Source: Melitaea cinxia (taxonomy: Eukaryota; Arthropoda; Insecta; Lepidoptera; Nymphalidae). Taken from it: 64,000 bases of DNA. The notes below the pieces were generated by a model. That model did not search any database, had not been told where the DNA came from, and saw only the letters and a list, made by a program, of their open reading frames with translations. The DNA lies in assembly GCF_905220565.1 (NCBI RefSeq), contig NC_059418.1:10221441-10285440 (forward strand). The letters run 5' to 3'. Numbering within the stretch: the stretch's first letter is position 1; each line of letters begins with the position of its first letter. Shown one piece after another: positions 45,151-56,687 of this stretch. The position numbers and the translations under genes are program-made.

Positions 45151-45999
45151 CCTATTTTTATTTTCTAGTTTTTAGTTTTTATTTCGCATTCTGTTTAATT
45201 CATTTAGTGCTTCATTATTGCAAGGTCCATCTTAAATATTGAGGTTGTATAGTGCACTGTATTCTTCTTGTCAAGCCCTTTTATTTGATACCCATATTGG
45301 TGGGATTGATAAAAAATTGTTATCAGACATTTGGTAGCGGCGGCCAGCTTAGATTTCAATTTTGCATAGTAAATTGTATTCTACTTGTTGAGACCTTTCA
45401 TTTGATACAAATGTTGATGGGATTGATAAAACCTAAGTTATCCGCCATTTTGTAGAGGCCGCCATCTTGGATTTTAATTTTATATAGTACATTGATTATA
45501 CTGGTTGAGCACTTTCATTTGAAACCCATATTGATGGGATCGATAAAACCTACCTTATCCGCCATTTTGTAGTGGCCGCCATCTTGTATTTCAATTTTTT
45601 ATAGTATATTGTATTCTGCTTGTTGAGCCCTTTCATTTGATACCCATATTGATGGAATCGATAAAACCTACGTTATCCGCCATTTTGTAGCGGCCGCCAT
45701 CTTGGATTTCAATTTTTTATAGTATATTGTATTCTGCTTGTTGAGCCCTTTCATTTGATACCCATATTGATGGGATTAATAAAACATAAATTATCCGCCA
45801 TTTTGTAGCGGCGGCCATCTTGAATTTATAATGATAATGAATAAACATAATTGTATTGTCACCAAAATCCAAAGTGTATACAAAATTTCAGATTAATCGG
45901 TTGACAGGAAGAGGGTGAAATTTGAATTACTAAATTTGACCCAAGAATAAATAAAGAAAAAATAAAAAAACAAACGGGGTGAGCTAAATAAAACCGTTT
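45003..45999. mobile_element. D4 element, copy B
   Basis: Same start (GTGCCCCACGG, 45000) and end (TAAATAAAACCG, about 45995) as copy A, with five tandem units in place of four. It continues into GTTTAATAATAATAGCCG, unlike copy A, so the right boundary at ACCG is supported by two independent flanks. Confidence 0.6.
45270..45830. repeat. 118-bp tandem array, 5 units
   Basis: TTGATAC-type starts at 45285, 45402, 45519, 45637 and 45755. Four of five units keep GCCGCCATCTTG or GCGGCCATCTTG. Confidence 0.85.
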
Positions 46000-46059
46000 A
46001 ATAATAATAGCCGTAATAAGATAAATTGTATGAAAGTAACAAGAGTCCAAATATTAGCG

Positions 46060-46345
46060 CTCTAAGGATAGATCTGCAGACGGACAATAAATAAATAAAT
46101 ATTAATAGCAGAATGACAGCGAAGATTTAGTTACGGGGGGTTCCGTTACACACTGTGACGTGTAAGGAACTGCAAAAATTACTCTCTCAAGTGCTGTTTA
46201 TCACTGGGTGGTGACAATCCCAACGGGTTTTACAGATATACTTGAACACAACAACAACGATCTCGCCACCGCGATTCAGTGTTTACAGCCAACGATGAGC
46301 GCCATCTATCGACACACATATATGTGGTACATGTGTGTATGAATG
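46060..46345 (+). repeat. Family F2 copy
   Basis: GTTCCGTTACACACTGTGAC hairpin, CCCAACGGGTTTTACAGAT, CTCGCCACCGCGATTCAGTG, GAGCGCCATCTATCG (46296). Near-identical to 30730-30950. Confidence 0.6.
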
Positions 46346-48212
46346 TGATTATAATTCTGCATTATAAAGTCAAATATTTTACTAACCATTCGTAAAATAA
46401 GTATTATTGTTTGGTTTTACGTAAATAAAACACCTGATAGATGTTTAAAGTACATTTTACAATATGATCTGAAGACAGGATCATACAGGAAGATATTCAC
46501 AGACTAGTTGGATACAGATAAAATAATTGAAATCAATACGACTCGTTTGAGCTTCAACTGCGAGGAGCGGTCTTGTCGCGGTTTGTAGTATGAATATTTA
46601 AGTAAAAGTTACTGCAAATTATGTCGTTGATAATTTATGCCAATAAAAAAAGCTATTTAGAAATCCGAAAAACAATTTCAATGTATTTCTATCAAGCGAC
46701 TGCAACGGTACAAAATATTAACAGATATAAAAAATTTTCGCCATCGCATGAAGTTTTAAGCTCTGTTGTCTCCTTTGAGGAACGAAACTACAGACCGAGA
46801 TTGACGTTAAACCTAGTGGAATGTGGTAGGAATGTAGCCGAAGTTACTACCTTACTTGATTATTACTATAGTTTAAATAATATTATAGTTGAACGTTCAT
46901 TAAAGTTACAAACTTTATTTCACGCCAATAAGGATTCGTCACTAACAAATTACCTTAAAGCATAGAGTGCACGGAAAATGAAAACTTGTTCAATTTTTTT
47001 TTTTGGAGTTGAAATGTGACTGTAACTGCAATATTTGAATTACAGTTCAAATATTGGACCTACAGACTACATGCCAGTTTCAAATTATCACTATCGCCTT
47101 TATATACAAACATTAAAATCTTACCATCGCGATTCAGATATTGTAAATGACGATGAGAGCCATCTAGTAACAAGTAGACACTCTATGGCACTCCGAACAT
47201 TCACATTCTTCGATCTACGTTTCTTCACTCCAACTGCAATGGAACGACGCTTTGTTACAAAATTTAATCATAATTATCAGAACTGGGTACTCTACCTCTG
47301 TGATTTTATAGTTTTTAAAATTATGTACATGAGATATATACATGAGAAAATCAATACAGAACTGGTTGCATCTCCTGATCTTTGAGCTAGGAAGATTTGA
47401 GTGACTGTTAAAATTGTGAGTTGGTATACCGTTGACAGCTGCGTGCAACGGAAGTGCAAAAATTAAAGAAACATAAGAGAAACTGAAGATGTACTCCCTA
47501 CTCGAAACATCGTGTTTGAGTTTACACACAAAAATAAAATCTTGCCACCGTGATTTAGGATTTGTAACCGACGGTGAGGTTCGTCTGTCAGTGACTGTGT
47601 TTGTTGTCACACAATAAAGATCGACTTCAATTTATACACAAGTACGCGTTATTAGATATAGCTCACAATTACTCGTAAAGTCTTGGTCAAAATTAATCGA
47701 AATGTTTTGAGATAGTAATGTACGCGTCCAGTTTTGTGATTTCATTTAAATCTACCGTCAGTGGACTTCATTGTTGTAATTTTAAATGACTTTCATTATT
47801 GTTATATCGATGTTTATCGTATGTTTCGACGTGTTGACAGCTGGCGCTGATCGTTGGCTTACAGTAATAAATCGCGGTGACAAGATTTTTATTATTGTAT
47901 ATAAAGTCAGTTATGATAATTTTGAAAATGGGAGTACTCGCAATTAGTGTGAGTTTTATTACACACATTGGCATGTTTCTCATAGAAACTTTAAACAATA
48001 TTATGACAAGGTTTTAAGGTCTAAGTTCCCTCATAAGTTTAACAAAACTGTACTACTAAAATTTCGCCTTTGGCCTTTATATCAATAATTATTATATATA
48101 TCCACTTACTCAGGCGTTATATCAGAACCAACGAAACATCAGAAACTTAAAGTGACTTGACAATCATGGTAAATATCTCGTTTTACTTATCGTTTTAATC
48201 TTATTTTGTAAA
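46346..48212. repeat. Degenerate F-family sequence; orphan frame at 46621-46965
   Basis: 46555-46615 resembles the D1 landmark (TGCGAGGAGCGGTCTTGTCG). F motifs at about 47120 (CTTACCATCGCGATTCAG), 47540 (CTTGCCACCGTGATTTAGGA) and, inverted, 47830-47900 (ACAGCTGGCGCTGATCG, AATCGCGGTGACAAGATTT). An ATG-initiated 114-codon frame at 46621-46965 has no recognised motif or codon signature; I consider it probably fortuitous. Confidence 0.4.
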
Positions 48213-48443
48213 CAAAATACTAGAACATATTAACCCTTAACTGGTATTGTGGGGGCCGCGCGGCCCCCACGCGTTACATTTTCTTGGCTTTCTAATAAAC
48301 TATGCATCGTGAGCAGCCGCCATTTTAAGTATTCTCATTACATCGCTATTCGCGTCGGGTGCCGGACGTTCAGCGCTGTATTACTTACTGGGACCCAGGT
48401 ACGCACGTGTTTGGGGCCGCCAACCAAAATACTAGAACATATT
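48213..48443. mobile_element. GC-rich 193-bp insert between 19-bp direct repeats
   Basis: CAAAATACTAGAACATATT occurs exactly at 48213-48231 and 48425-48443. The sequence between is markedly GC-richer than its surroundings and carries a perfect 22-bp palindrome (48249-48270, arms GTGGGGGCCGC). The left end TTAACCCTTAACTGG resembles a piggyBac-type terminus, but no matching right TIR is present. A retro-insertion with a 19-bp TSD, or a tandem duplication, are the alternatives. Confidence 0.6.
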
Positions 48444-49264
48444 TAAGGCTCCAACCGTATTAACGCCATAAAGTTAACACATTTAGTTAATGTCAACTTT
48501 TTTGATTTATCTAATTATATTTAAATGTCATTTCACTTACCATTTTTTATCATTACTGATCAGTTTTTTTTTTATTTTTTAAAAAGTAATAAGATTGATT
48601 TAATCTCGAAATAAACAATAAACTACTCTTAAAGTAATAACCTCATGCAGGTGAAGTCGCGTGCAAAAACTAAATTGTAGTAAAGTTTAGTCGAAATCTA
48701 AATGTCCTCTATCGGACCTTCTATAACGGTTAGCTTAATGTTTATGATTGTTGTCAGAGTGTGTGTACTGTGTATCTGTTACTATTTCAAAGATAAGTTC
48801 TGTGATACGGACGGACAGCAGGATTTTAGCAGTAGAATACCGTTAACACTTGCGTGTAACGGAAGGCCAAAAAGTGGTTATTTATCGGAAACGTAGAAAA
48901 AGATATTACATACTTGAAACGACATTTGACTATATACATAACAATAGAAATCTTGCCAGCGCGATTCAAGAGTTGTAACCAACGTAAATCCTAAATCCTA
49001 TGTATGTTAGAAGTGGGTAGTCGGAAAATTAATAAAAGGTGGTATTTCATATTAAAAAATACTTGATTTCAATTTCCTTAACAAAATTACAAGCAATTTG
49101 TTTTTAATTATCAAAACAATTAATTATAGTTTTAGCGAATATGAAGCCACCATCAGTTCGGAATGTAGATGCTCGTTCTATTGACATAAGAAGATATCAA
49201 CTTCTTTTATTAACATTAGCTTTGTTTTAATTTTATAAGTTATGTGTTCTTAGAAGTTTCGTGA
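48444..49264. other. AT-rich sequence with F remnants
   Basis: CTTGCCAGCGCGATTCAAG at about 48953 (F motif) and a fragment GAAGCCACCATCAGTTCGGA at 49142 related to the LINE 3' UTR at 9712. No gene. Confidence 0.45.
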
Positions 49265-49450
49265 GGCCCTGTAACGGGGAATGGAACATAAAAAAGTTAC
49301 TTCTATTTCCAAAATGACTTACTCCAGATGCTCAAATGTTAATAACTGATTATATGTACAATAATAATAATCTTAACACATCGACCCAGTATTTATAATC
49401 GAAGATGAGCGCCATCAATCAACAAGTCGAGACACAGAATATTTGGTACA
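49265..49450 (+). repeat. Family F2 copy, diverged
   Basis: GGCCCTGTAACGGGGAATGG stem and GAGCGCCATCAATC (49407). Confidence 0.5.
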
Positions 49451-49696
49451 TTCACATTCTCTCGTAACATACATCAAAAAATCACTCAGTGACAAAAAAT
49501 AATAAACCTTTGTTATCTAACCTTAATAACTAACTTCTTAAGGTAATGAAACTATAGCTAAGTATGTATTTTTGTAAATAGTTGAGTTTTTAATTAACCT
49601 TGATAACTAAGTTCTTAAACTATAATAACTGTAAGTATAGCTAAGTAATTTTGAGTCATGGGATTAGTAACTCTCGCAAACTTTATTTGATATATA

Positions 49697-50989
49697 ACAC
49701 GTGGTTCAATAAGTCCCGAGACTAAGTACTAAAAAAAGGTCTTTTTTATAAAATTAATTTTTATTCATCAACATAGTCTCCTCCAAGAGCGATACAGTCC
49801 CTCCAACGCTTTTCTAACTTTTCTATCCCATGTGTGTATAACGATTTGTCTTTGGCTTCAAATTAAGCCTCCGTTGCTGCGATAACTTCACTATTTGAGT
49901 CAAATTTCTTACCCTGAAGCATTTTTTTGAGGTCTGCAAACAGCCAGTAATCGCTGGGGGCCAAGTCTGGCGAATAAGGGGGATGAGGAAGCAATTCGAA
50001 GCCCAATTCATTAATTTGGCCATCGTTCTCACGGACTTGTGATAAGGCGCGTTGTCCTGGTGAAACACCACTTTCTTCTTGTTCATGTGAGGCCGTTTAT
50101 CCGCAATTTCGTACTTCAATCGCTCCAATAAGCACATGTAATAGTCACTATTTATATTTTGCCCCTTTTCAAGGTAGTCGATGAAAAGTATTCCATGCGC
50201 ATCCCAAAATATAGACGCCATAACCTTACCGGCCGATTTCTGAGTCTTTGGACGCTTCGGGCGGCTTTCACCAGCCGCTCTCCACTCCGCTGCCTGCCGA
50301 TTGGATTTCGGAGTGAAATGGTATATCCAGGTTTCATCCATTGTTACATACCGACGTAAAAAATCCTTTTTATTATGATTCATCAGCGCCAAAGATCGCT
50401 CTGAATCATTGATACGTTGTTCCTTTTGATTAGTTGTAAGCAAACGCGACACCCACTTAGAAAAAAGCTTTTTCATGGCCAAATTTTTATGTAAAATAGT
50501 AAAAATACTACCAGCTGAAATCTTCACTATCTCGGCTATCTCTCGCACTTTTACCTTCCGATCTTCCAATACGATTTTGAGGACTTGGTTAATATTTTGT
50601 TGAGTCACTGCTTCATTTGGATGACCTGAGCGTTCCCCATCATTGGTGTCCATGCGACCGCGTTTGAAATCGGCATACCACCGACAAATGGTTGCTTTAG
50701 AGGGAGCTGATCCTGCATAATATTTTATAAGCCATTGCTGTGCTTCAACGGTATTTTTTCCCATTAAAAAACAATGTTTTATCAACACGCGAAACTCGTT
50801 TTTTTCCATTGTATCGAAATTACAACCGTAGCGTCACTTAAATGTTTCAAAATCAATAATTTTATTGTTCCATTTTTAAAAATTTTACACATATTCTTGT
50901 ATTGATAGCCAGTACTTTTTAAAAATCAAAAGAGATTTTAATATATGCGCCATTTCCAGGTTAGTCTCGGGACTTATTAAACGATCTAG
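49697..50989 (-). mobile_element. Mariner transposon, 1293 bp
   Basis: TA dinucleotides at 49695-49696 and 50990-50991 flank the element. Imperfect TIRs of about 30 bp share AATAAGTCCCGAGACTAA at the inner part (left 49708-49725, right complement 50961-50978) and are diverged in the outer 11 bases. Length is that of a typical mariner (about 1.3 kb). Confidence 0.85.
49761..50809 (-). pseudogene. Mariner transposase (DD34D), inactivated
   Basis: The transposase cuts and pastes the element at TA sites. Visible from Met 50809: an N-terminal helix-turn-helix region (residues about 1-55, with SKATICRWYADFKRGR), a second HTH region to about residue 110, KWVSRLLT (family usual WVPRLLT), VTMDETWIYHFTP with the first catalytic Asp at residue 158, and HQDNAPYH with the second at 252. 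A one-base deletion near 50015 throws the rest out of frame; the downstream YSPDLAPSDYW motif, with the third Asp 34 residues later, is intact in the other frame. That frame also has a stop at 49863-49865 and its natural stop at 49761-49763. So the protein is dead through one frameshift and one nonsense change. Usual length is about 345 residues. Confidence 0.9.
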
Positions 50990-50991
50990 TA

Positions 50992-51980
50992 GCTATTAAG
51001 GTGACCCGGTGGATTAGAAGGTCAGAATTATATAAGTTTTTACAAGATTTTTTTAAATCTATATAACCACTACAACTTTGAAACTTTTAAAGGACTATTT
51101 AGTTACAAAGAAAAAAATAATTTATTGATTTTAAAGATGGCATTGAAGTTAGTCTCATTAAAAAAAAGAACCTGAGCGGCGCGCGATGATTTAGCTCTTC
51201 TGTGGGTCTGAAATAAAAAATAAATCAAAACGGATTTTTAATCATTAAAAATAAACCTATCAAGAAGTAAAATGAAAAAAAAATGTGTTTTTTTTAATGA
51301 AATGGCGCGTTGTTGAAATTTATAGGCCGAAAATTTCGATTTTTTTTTAAATCATTTTTTGCATGTGAATAAATAAAAAATAATTGCCGCAAAAAATTTA
51401 TTTTTCGCGAGAGCTGTTAGTATATAAATAACATATTAAAATTTGAAACAAATCAAATTAGTAGTTCTTTTTTTGCCGTTCGCCAGGCAGAAAAAGGTCG
51501 TTTTGAGATAAACGCGATTAAAATTGTAGTCAGGGAAATTCTCAAGAAAATTAGATTAGATTAGAGATCGTAACTATAGTAACGGTAATCAGCTAGCTAT
51601 TCCAGCCCCATATAGTATACCCTCAGTCTTTTCAAACTCTTCAACATCTTCAGTTTTTTCAGTTCTGAAAACTAAGATATTTCTCTTTACTACAACTCAG
51701 GTGATGAAACCAAAGCAGATGCGCTCCACCGAACAATATAATTACTGACTAGGCCAACCGGCTCGACTACCTGCTTTGGCTCTGACCTTTGAAATAGGTT
51801 TTACAACATGAAATACCAAAAATATCGTTGTCAAATTTTAACTGTATATTTTTGAAATAATATATTTTCGAAATATGAAAAAAAAGATTTTAAGACATTA
51901 AAAGACAAAAATTTTTTTTTTAATATTCCTACAAGTCCTATATATGTTGGTATAGGAATTTAAATATTGGTATAATAAAC
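50992..51980. other. AT-rich unrecognised sequence
   Basis: No coding frame or window-internal repeat. Short GC-rich patch GAGCGGCGCGCGATG at about 51175. Confidence 0.5.
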
Positions 51981-52036
51981 TGATATAAAAATATATTTCA
52001 CAGCTAATTTCGCTGTGATAATATATTTTTATATCA
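51981..52036. repeat. Long AT-rich hairpin, about 24-bp arms
   Basis: TGATATAAAAATATATT...TCACAGC pairs with GCTGTGATAATATATTTTTA and beyond, one bulged base, loop TAATTTC. Confidence 0.75.
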
Positions 52037-52039
52037 ATA

Positions 52040-52544
52040 TCAGAAATAATTTAAGTCGAGTATAAATACCATGACAAAAATCTTGCCAATGCGATTCAGA
52101 AATTGTAACTAGAGGTTAGCGCCATCTGTCAACAAGTCGAAACATGCGCCGAACATTGAACATTCACAGCATGCAATACGAAAATATGGCTATTTACTGC
52201 TCAGTTTAATCACAAAACCGAATATAATAGTATTACTTATTTATGTTGACGTTTAACATTTCAAACCATACGTTATACGTGCATGGTATTATTGTACTAC
52301 CGCGTGAGTTTTGAATTACCACATAGCAGACGAGAGATGTTATTTGTCGAGAATATAAAATACTGTGTAATGTGTTCTGTCTCATTCTCATACTCTGTCA
52401 CACATTTGTGTGTTTGTTTCTTTATCGTGACGCATTATCGTTGTATCGAGTCTCAAATCACAACGATTCCAAAGAAGTTTTAACTTAAAATAATTTGGTA
52501 TGCGATGGAATTACGGACTAAACATATTTCAACTGCGGTAGTTG
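52040..52544. repeat. Family F2 remnant, then unrecognised sequence
   Basis: CTTGCCAATGCGATTCAG (52083) and TAGCGCCATCTGTCAAC (52117). 52260-52540 has no recognised feature. Confidence 0.45.
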
Positions 52545-52765
52545 CACAGCAGGAAATATCTTGCATGACATCTGGAGCAGCGTGACTATATCTCGACCTC
52601 ATACAAGATCACAGCTAAATAATACTGCTTTCAAGCAGTGTTGCGTTCCTTTGGTAAGATGATCAAAGATCTTGGATATTGGGGATATGATCGGGGTTGT
52701 GATGCTTCTGGTGTTGCAGACGTTTATAAGATACGCTAATCGGTGAGTCGTAGTCTTGCTTGACA
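52545..52765 (+). mobile_element. Retroelement 3' end, family K, diverged
   Basis: GGAGCAGCGTGACTATATCT, CTTTCAAGCAGTGTTGCGTT and ATACGCTAATCGGTGAGTCG, parallel to 5390-5660 with small deletions. Confidence 0.5.
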
Positions 52766-54498
52766 ATCTAGATGCTTAAAAAAATACAGTACAAACAATA
52801 ATAAAAGTTTGCCACCGCGATATTTAGATTAACTTTCTTACTATTTACGCACTAAATTTCAATAAACCTGCTTTGTTAACGGATTATTTTAATTATGACG
52901 ATTCATTCTGCGCAGATGTTTGACAGAACGAGGGTTCAAAGAGCAATTTGATTTTAAAACAAAATAAGAGTCCGACGTGTCAGCGATTTTGATACTTTTA
53001 AAAATAGAATGTATAAACATTTCACTTGATATTTTATTGTTACTGCAACTTTTAGACATTTGCATAAAAGAGGTAAAGACATTGATCTCATAGAGAATAT
53101 TTAGATAATAATATTATAAACGTAACACACGCACACAATTGTTAAATATATACGAGTATATTCATACATATATCATTAAATTGATTGTGAAACTAATATT
53201 TAATTAATCAAAAGAATAACTGATCGCTTTTACTGGTCAGTGCGATATTTACAGCACAACAATTGTAGGTATACCTCATATAATAACATTGCGTATAATT
53301 TTATTATACCTACTTTAGTAAGAATTGAAAGTATCAAGACGATTGGTCTGAGCTACATCCGCGAGGGAGCGCTCTTATCGTGGCTTGTTGTATAAATTTT
53401 AATATTTGATTAAAACTTGCTGTAGGGTTGAATATATACGTGTAATAACACTGTTTAGAGTAATGAGACAAAGATCGTCACGAATGATGAATCGCGCTGG
53501 CAAGATTTTTGTTCTTGTATACATATAACGTTAAGTAGGTATATTAATTTCGAAAAATTGATTTAAGGTCCCTGCGAGTGACGCTTACAGTTTTATTTAA
53601 TTTTTATTTTACCTTATCTAAGTCTACGGTTCTCCTATTATTAGCCATGATGAGAAATTAAAGACAAAAGCAAAATAATTTTTGTGTCGGTAGACTCGTA
53701 ATTTACTTTGAAACTACCGTCACATAAAAATGACAAAATAAAACAGTATAAAATGAGCCTTATTGAGAACTTTTAATAATAATAATAATAAAAATACTCT
53801 TTATTGTACACAATTAAAAGAAACAGAGCTGAGAGCTAAAGAAATTATTCCAATTTAAAATGTACGCCACAATTTTGAGTGAATTTCCCCTACGAGACAA
53901 AGGCTATCATTCACTAGTCAATATCACAAGGAATCTATTTTTTTTTACCGACCGGAACACGCTTATATCAACTTGATTTCCTACGAATATATATTACATG
54001 AAGACATTGTCATACTGCGTTCCTATTGGTGGGACGGTACACGCATTGGAATCGTTACAATATTAAATTGATTAATTAAAATTATAAATAAAAAAAGAAT
54101 TGCATAGAATTGACTTCTATGATCATAATAACATTTTAACGCTTATTATTTATTTCCAAATTTAAACAGCGAAAGCAATTTGTGTAATTGTGTTTGCTCA
54201 CAAAAGAAAAAACCACTTCAATTACATCGGCCAATAATACAATGCAAGTAGACGCAGTCAAGTAAATACGCATTGTTAGAGATAATTCAAAAAGTTCTTG
54301 TCAGATTTTATTTAAACAGGAACACAAGATAAGCACCACCTTTCAATTTAAAAAAATAATCATCGAAATCGGTCAATCCAATACAAAGTACTGGGGTAAC
54401 GCACATAAAATACAGTGGAATTGATAGCCTCGCCTTTTTTAAAGTCGGTTAAAAAATGTCCTGAAGTTACAAACTATTAACATTGACTTGTTTTGCTT

Positions 54499-55109
54499 TT
54501 TAACCGACTTCCAAAAAAGGAGGAGGTTCTCAATTCGACTGTATTTATTTTTTTTTTTTATATATGTTACATCAGAACTTTTGACCGGGTGGATTTCGAC
54601 GAATTTTGTTTTAATCGAAAGGTAGTGTGTGCCAATTGGTCCCATTTAAATTTATTTGAGATCTAACAACTACTTTTCGAGTTATATCTAATAATGCGTT
54701 TTTACTTGACGCTTTTTTCGTCGACCTACGTTGTATTATACCGCATAACTTTCTACTAGATATACCGATTTTGATAATTCTTATTTTGTTGGAAAGAGGA
54801 TATCCCTAGTTTGGTACCATGATAAGGAAACCAGGATCTGATGATGGGATCCCAGAGAAATCGAGGGAAACTCTCGAAAATCCGCAATAACTTTTTACTG
54901 GGTATACCGATTTTGATAATTTTTGATTTAATCGGAAGCTGATGTTTATTATGTGGTCACATATAAATTTTATTGAGATCTGATAACTACTTTTTGAGTA
55001 ATCTTTGATAACGCGTAGTTACTTGAGTATTTTTTCGTCGATCTACGTTGTATTACTCGTCGATGTAATTGAAGTCGGTTTTTTTTTCGTTTGCGAGCAA
55101 ACATAATTA
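54499..55109 (+). mobile_element. Family A element, full length, with empty sites
   Basis: Left junction TTTTGCTT|TTTAACCGACTTC; right junction GCAAACATAATTA|TATTTGTGG. D1 copies A (about 8948) and B (about 41245) read TTTTGCTTCTATTTGTGG without the insert. So the boundaries are known to within about two bases, and there is no sizeable TSD. About 611 bp, with subterminal AACCGACTTC/GAAGTCGGTT and the 3' stem GTTTGC-GA-GCAAAC. Confidence 0.85.
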
Positions 55110-55124
55110 TATTTGTGGTTATAT

Positions 55125-55330
55125 CTCATAGACAACCTCGTGGGCGCAGTTTGTAGTCGCCAGTCTTCGCGCTCCTTCTTTCACTTGTGACCAATGTCTG
55201 TATGTGCCATACAGGTGATTATCATGGTTTGTATGTTTTTTTGTATTCACTAAGTGTGTTTCCAGGTCTCTGACACAGGAATGCGAAGACTTAGTTATGG
55301 GGGTTTACTGACCTAGTTATATAAAATAAA
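55125..55330 (+). mobile_element. SINE S1 within D1 copy C
   Basis: CCTCGTGGGCGCAGTTTGTA head, ATGTGCCATACAGGTGATTA body, ATATAAAATAAAATAAAATA tail. Confidence 0.55.
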
Positions 55331-56687
55331 ATAAAATATTAGATTCTGTTACAAAAATTATTATTATTTATTAACTGAGTGACTCTCTGTACCCAGATAA
55401 ACCCGCGAGGTTTCCGTGTACTTAAATTGCAAATTATAATGTATTTGATATGTATTGGCCAATAAATTGAAAAAAAAAATTATATAAAATAAAAAAATAC
55501 TAGATACTGTTACACAAATTAACACCCGCAGTACAAAATTTTGTCTTAAATAAAGTTACGCAGATCAAGCACAGTCAATATTGGATGTACAGGTGTGTTT
55601 CTACTTGTTACTAGATGGCACTCATCGTTGGTTGCTTATTGTGAATCGCGGTAACGAGATTTTTATTTCTATATGTAAAGTTAATTACAATCACTTCGAA
55701 AATTGAAAATCTTGGAGTGCCGCATAACGCATCGTTATTCTGCATTCCAAATTTTCGCAAATATGTAAATTATAAATTTCAAAATAAATGCTTAAAGTCA
55801 TCACAGACGACACTTACAGACTGGACCAATACTGGATTTCTGTAAGAAGATTTATAATTGAATCACACGCCATTACAAAATTAACGATCAGTTTTTATCG
55901 TTATTGCTATTTCAACTATATGTAGTCTCTGAATGTCCCATTACTCTTCTAAACATAGCTATATATATAGCAACTGGATATTAGAGTATTTATTTAATTA
56001 GAGTACTTATCTACCAAATCATATTATTCACAACTACCCCATATAATATTACTACGCCCACTATGCGTAAACAACTTCAAGTAAATGTATCTTACTTATT
56101 GTTATTATAAATCTTATTTACATCTCTCATGTTCGGTAAGTTATTACCTCCAAATTGGGCTTGTGGGTGATTAATTAGCGCTCTAGGGCAATAATGTAGC
56201 TAGAAAAGCCCTAGGGCGGTAAATAATTAAAAAAAAACACTTCTTTCTTTCAAAAAGTTCGCTAACATTTAACCATCATACTGGCAATAGACATCATGCA
56301 TTCAGCCCAATGACCAAAGAGGTCGCTTTGCTATTCAGCCTTATCTTCGTGTGAGTATAAATAGTCATCAATTTTAAATATCGATCTTGAAAAAAAAATT
56401 AAAAAGTTCTTTACTTGATTCTTTTTAATGAAAAGAGGTGGGAATAGAAAACTTTTACTTTAAATATTGTTTGTTTAAATATTGTTTCTTGTAATATCGG
56501 TTTTTTTTCTACATACCTCACAATCGAGAGCTCGGGTGTAAGCATCAATTGCACCCTCGTACTATAGGTGCCCTTGCTGCACTCGTGTGCCTAAATATAT
56601 CGGGCTGCAATTGATGCCTTACATCCCTTGGCTACTAATCTACAATTATTCACACTAACGTACGCACCACCAGGTGCATACGTCATT

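Larger units (their letters stand above)
52840..56640. repeat. Block D1, copy C
   Basis: GGTCTGAGCTACATCCGCGA (53346), CTATCATTCACTAGTCAATA, the empty transposon site AATATATATTACATG (53983), GTGGGACGGTACACGCATTG, degenerate family A (54185-54452), an inserted family A element (54499-55109), SINE (55125-55330), block U with hairpin 55712-55750 (TTGGAGTGC/GCATTCCAA). (AAT)n at about 53776-53792 is followed by a short piece unique to this copy. Confidence 0.7.

Noticed and set aside
46621..46965. 114-codon ATG-initiated ORF
   Set aside because: No recognised motif, no splice context, set between degenerate family F pieces; kept only as a note.
47215..47610. 131-codon minus-strand frame and overlapping plus-strand 116-codon frame
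   Set aside because: They overlap in opposite directions within degenerate F sequence; neither resembles a known protein.
50152..50359. ORFs of 61 and 66 codons within the mariner
   Set aside because: They are out-of-frame shadows of the transposase.
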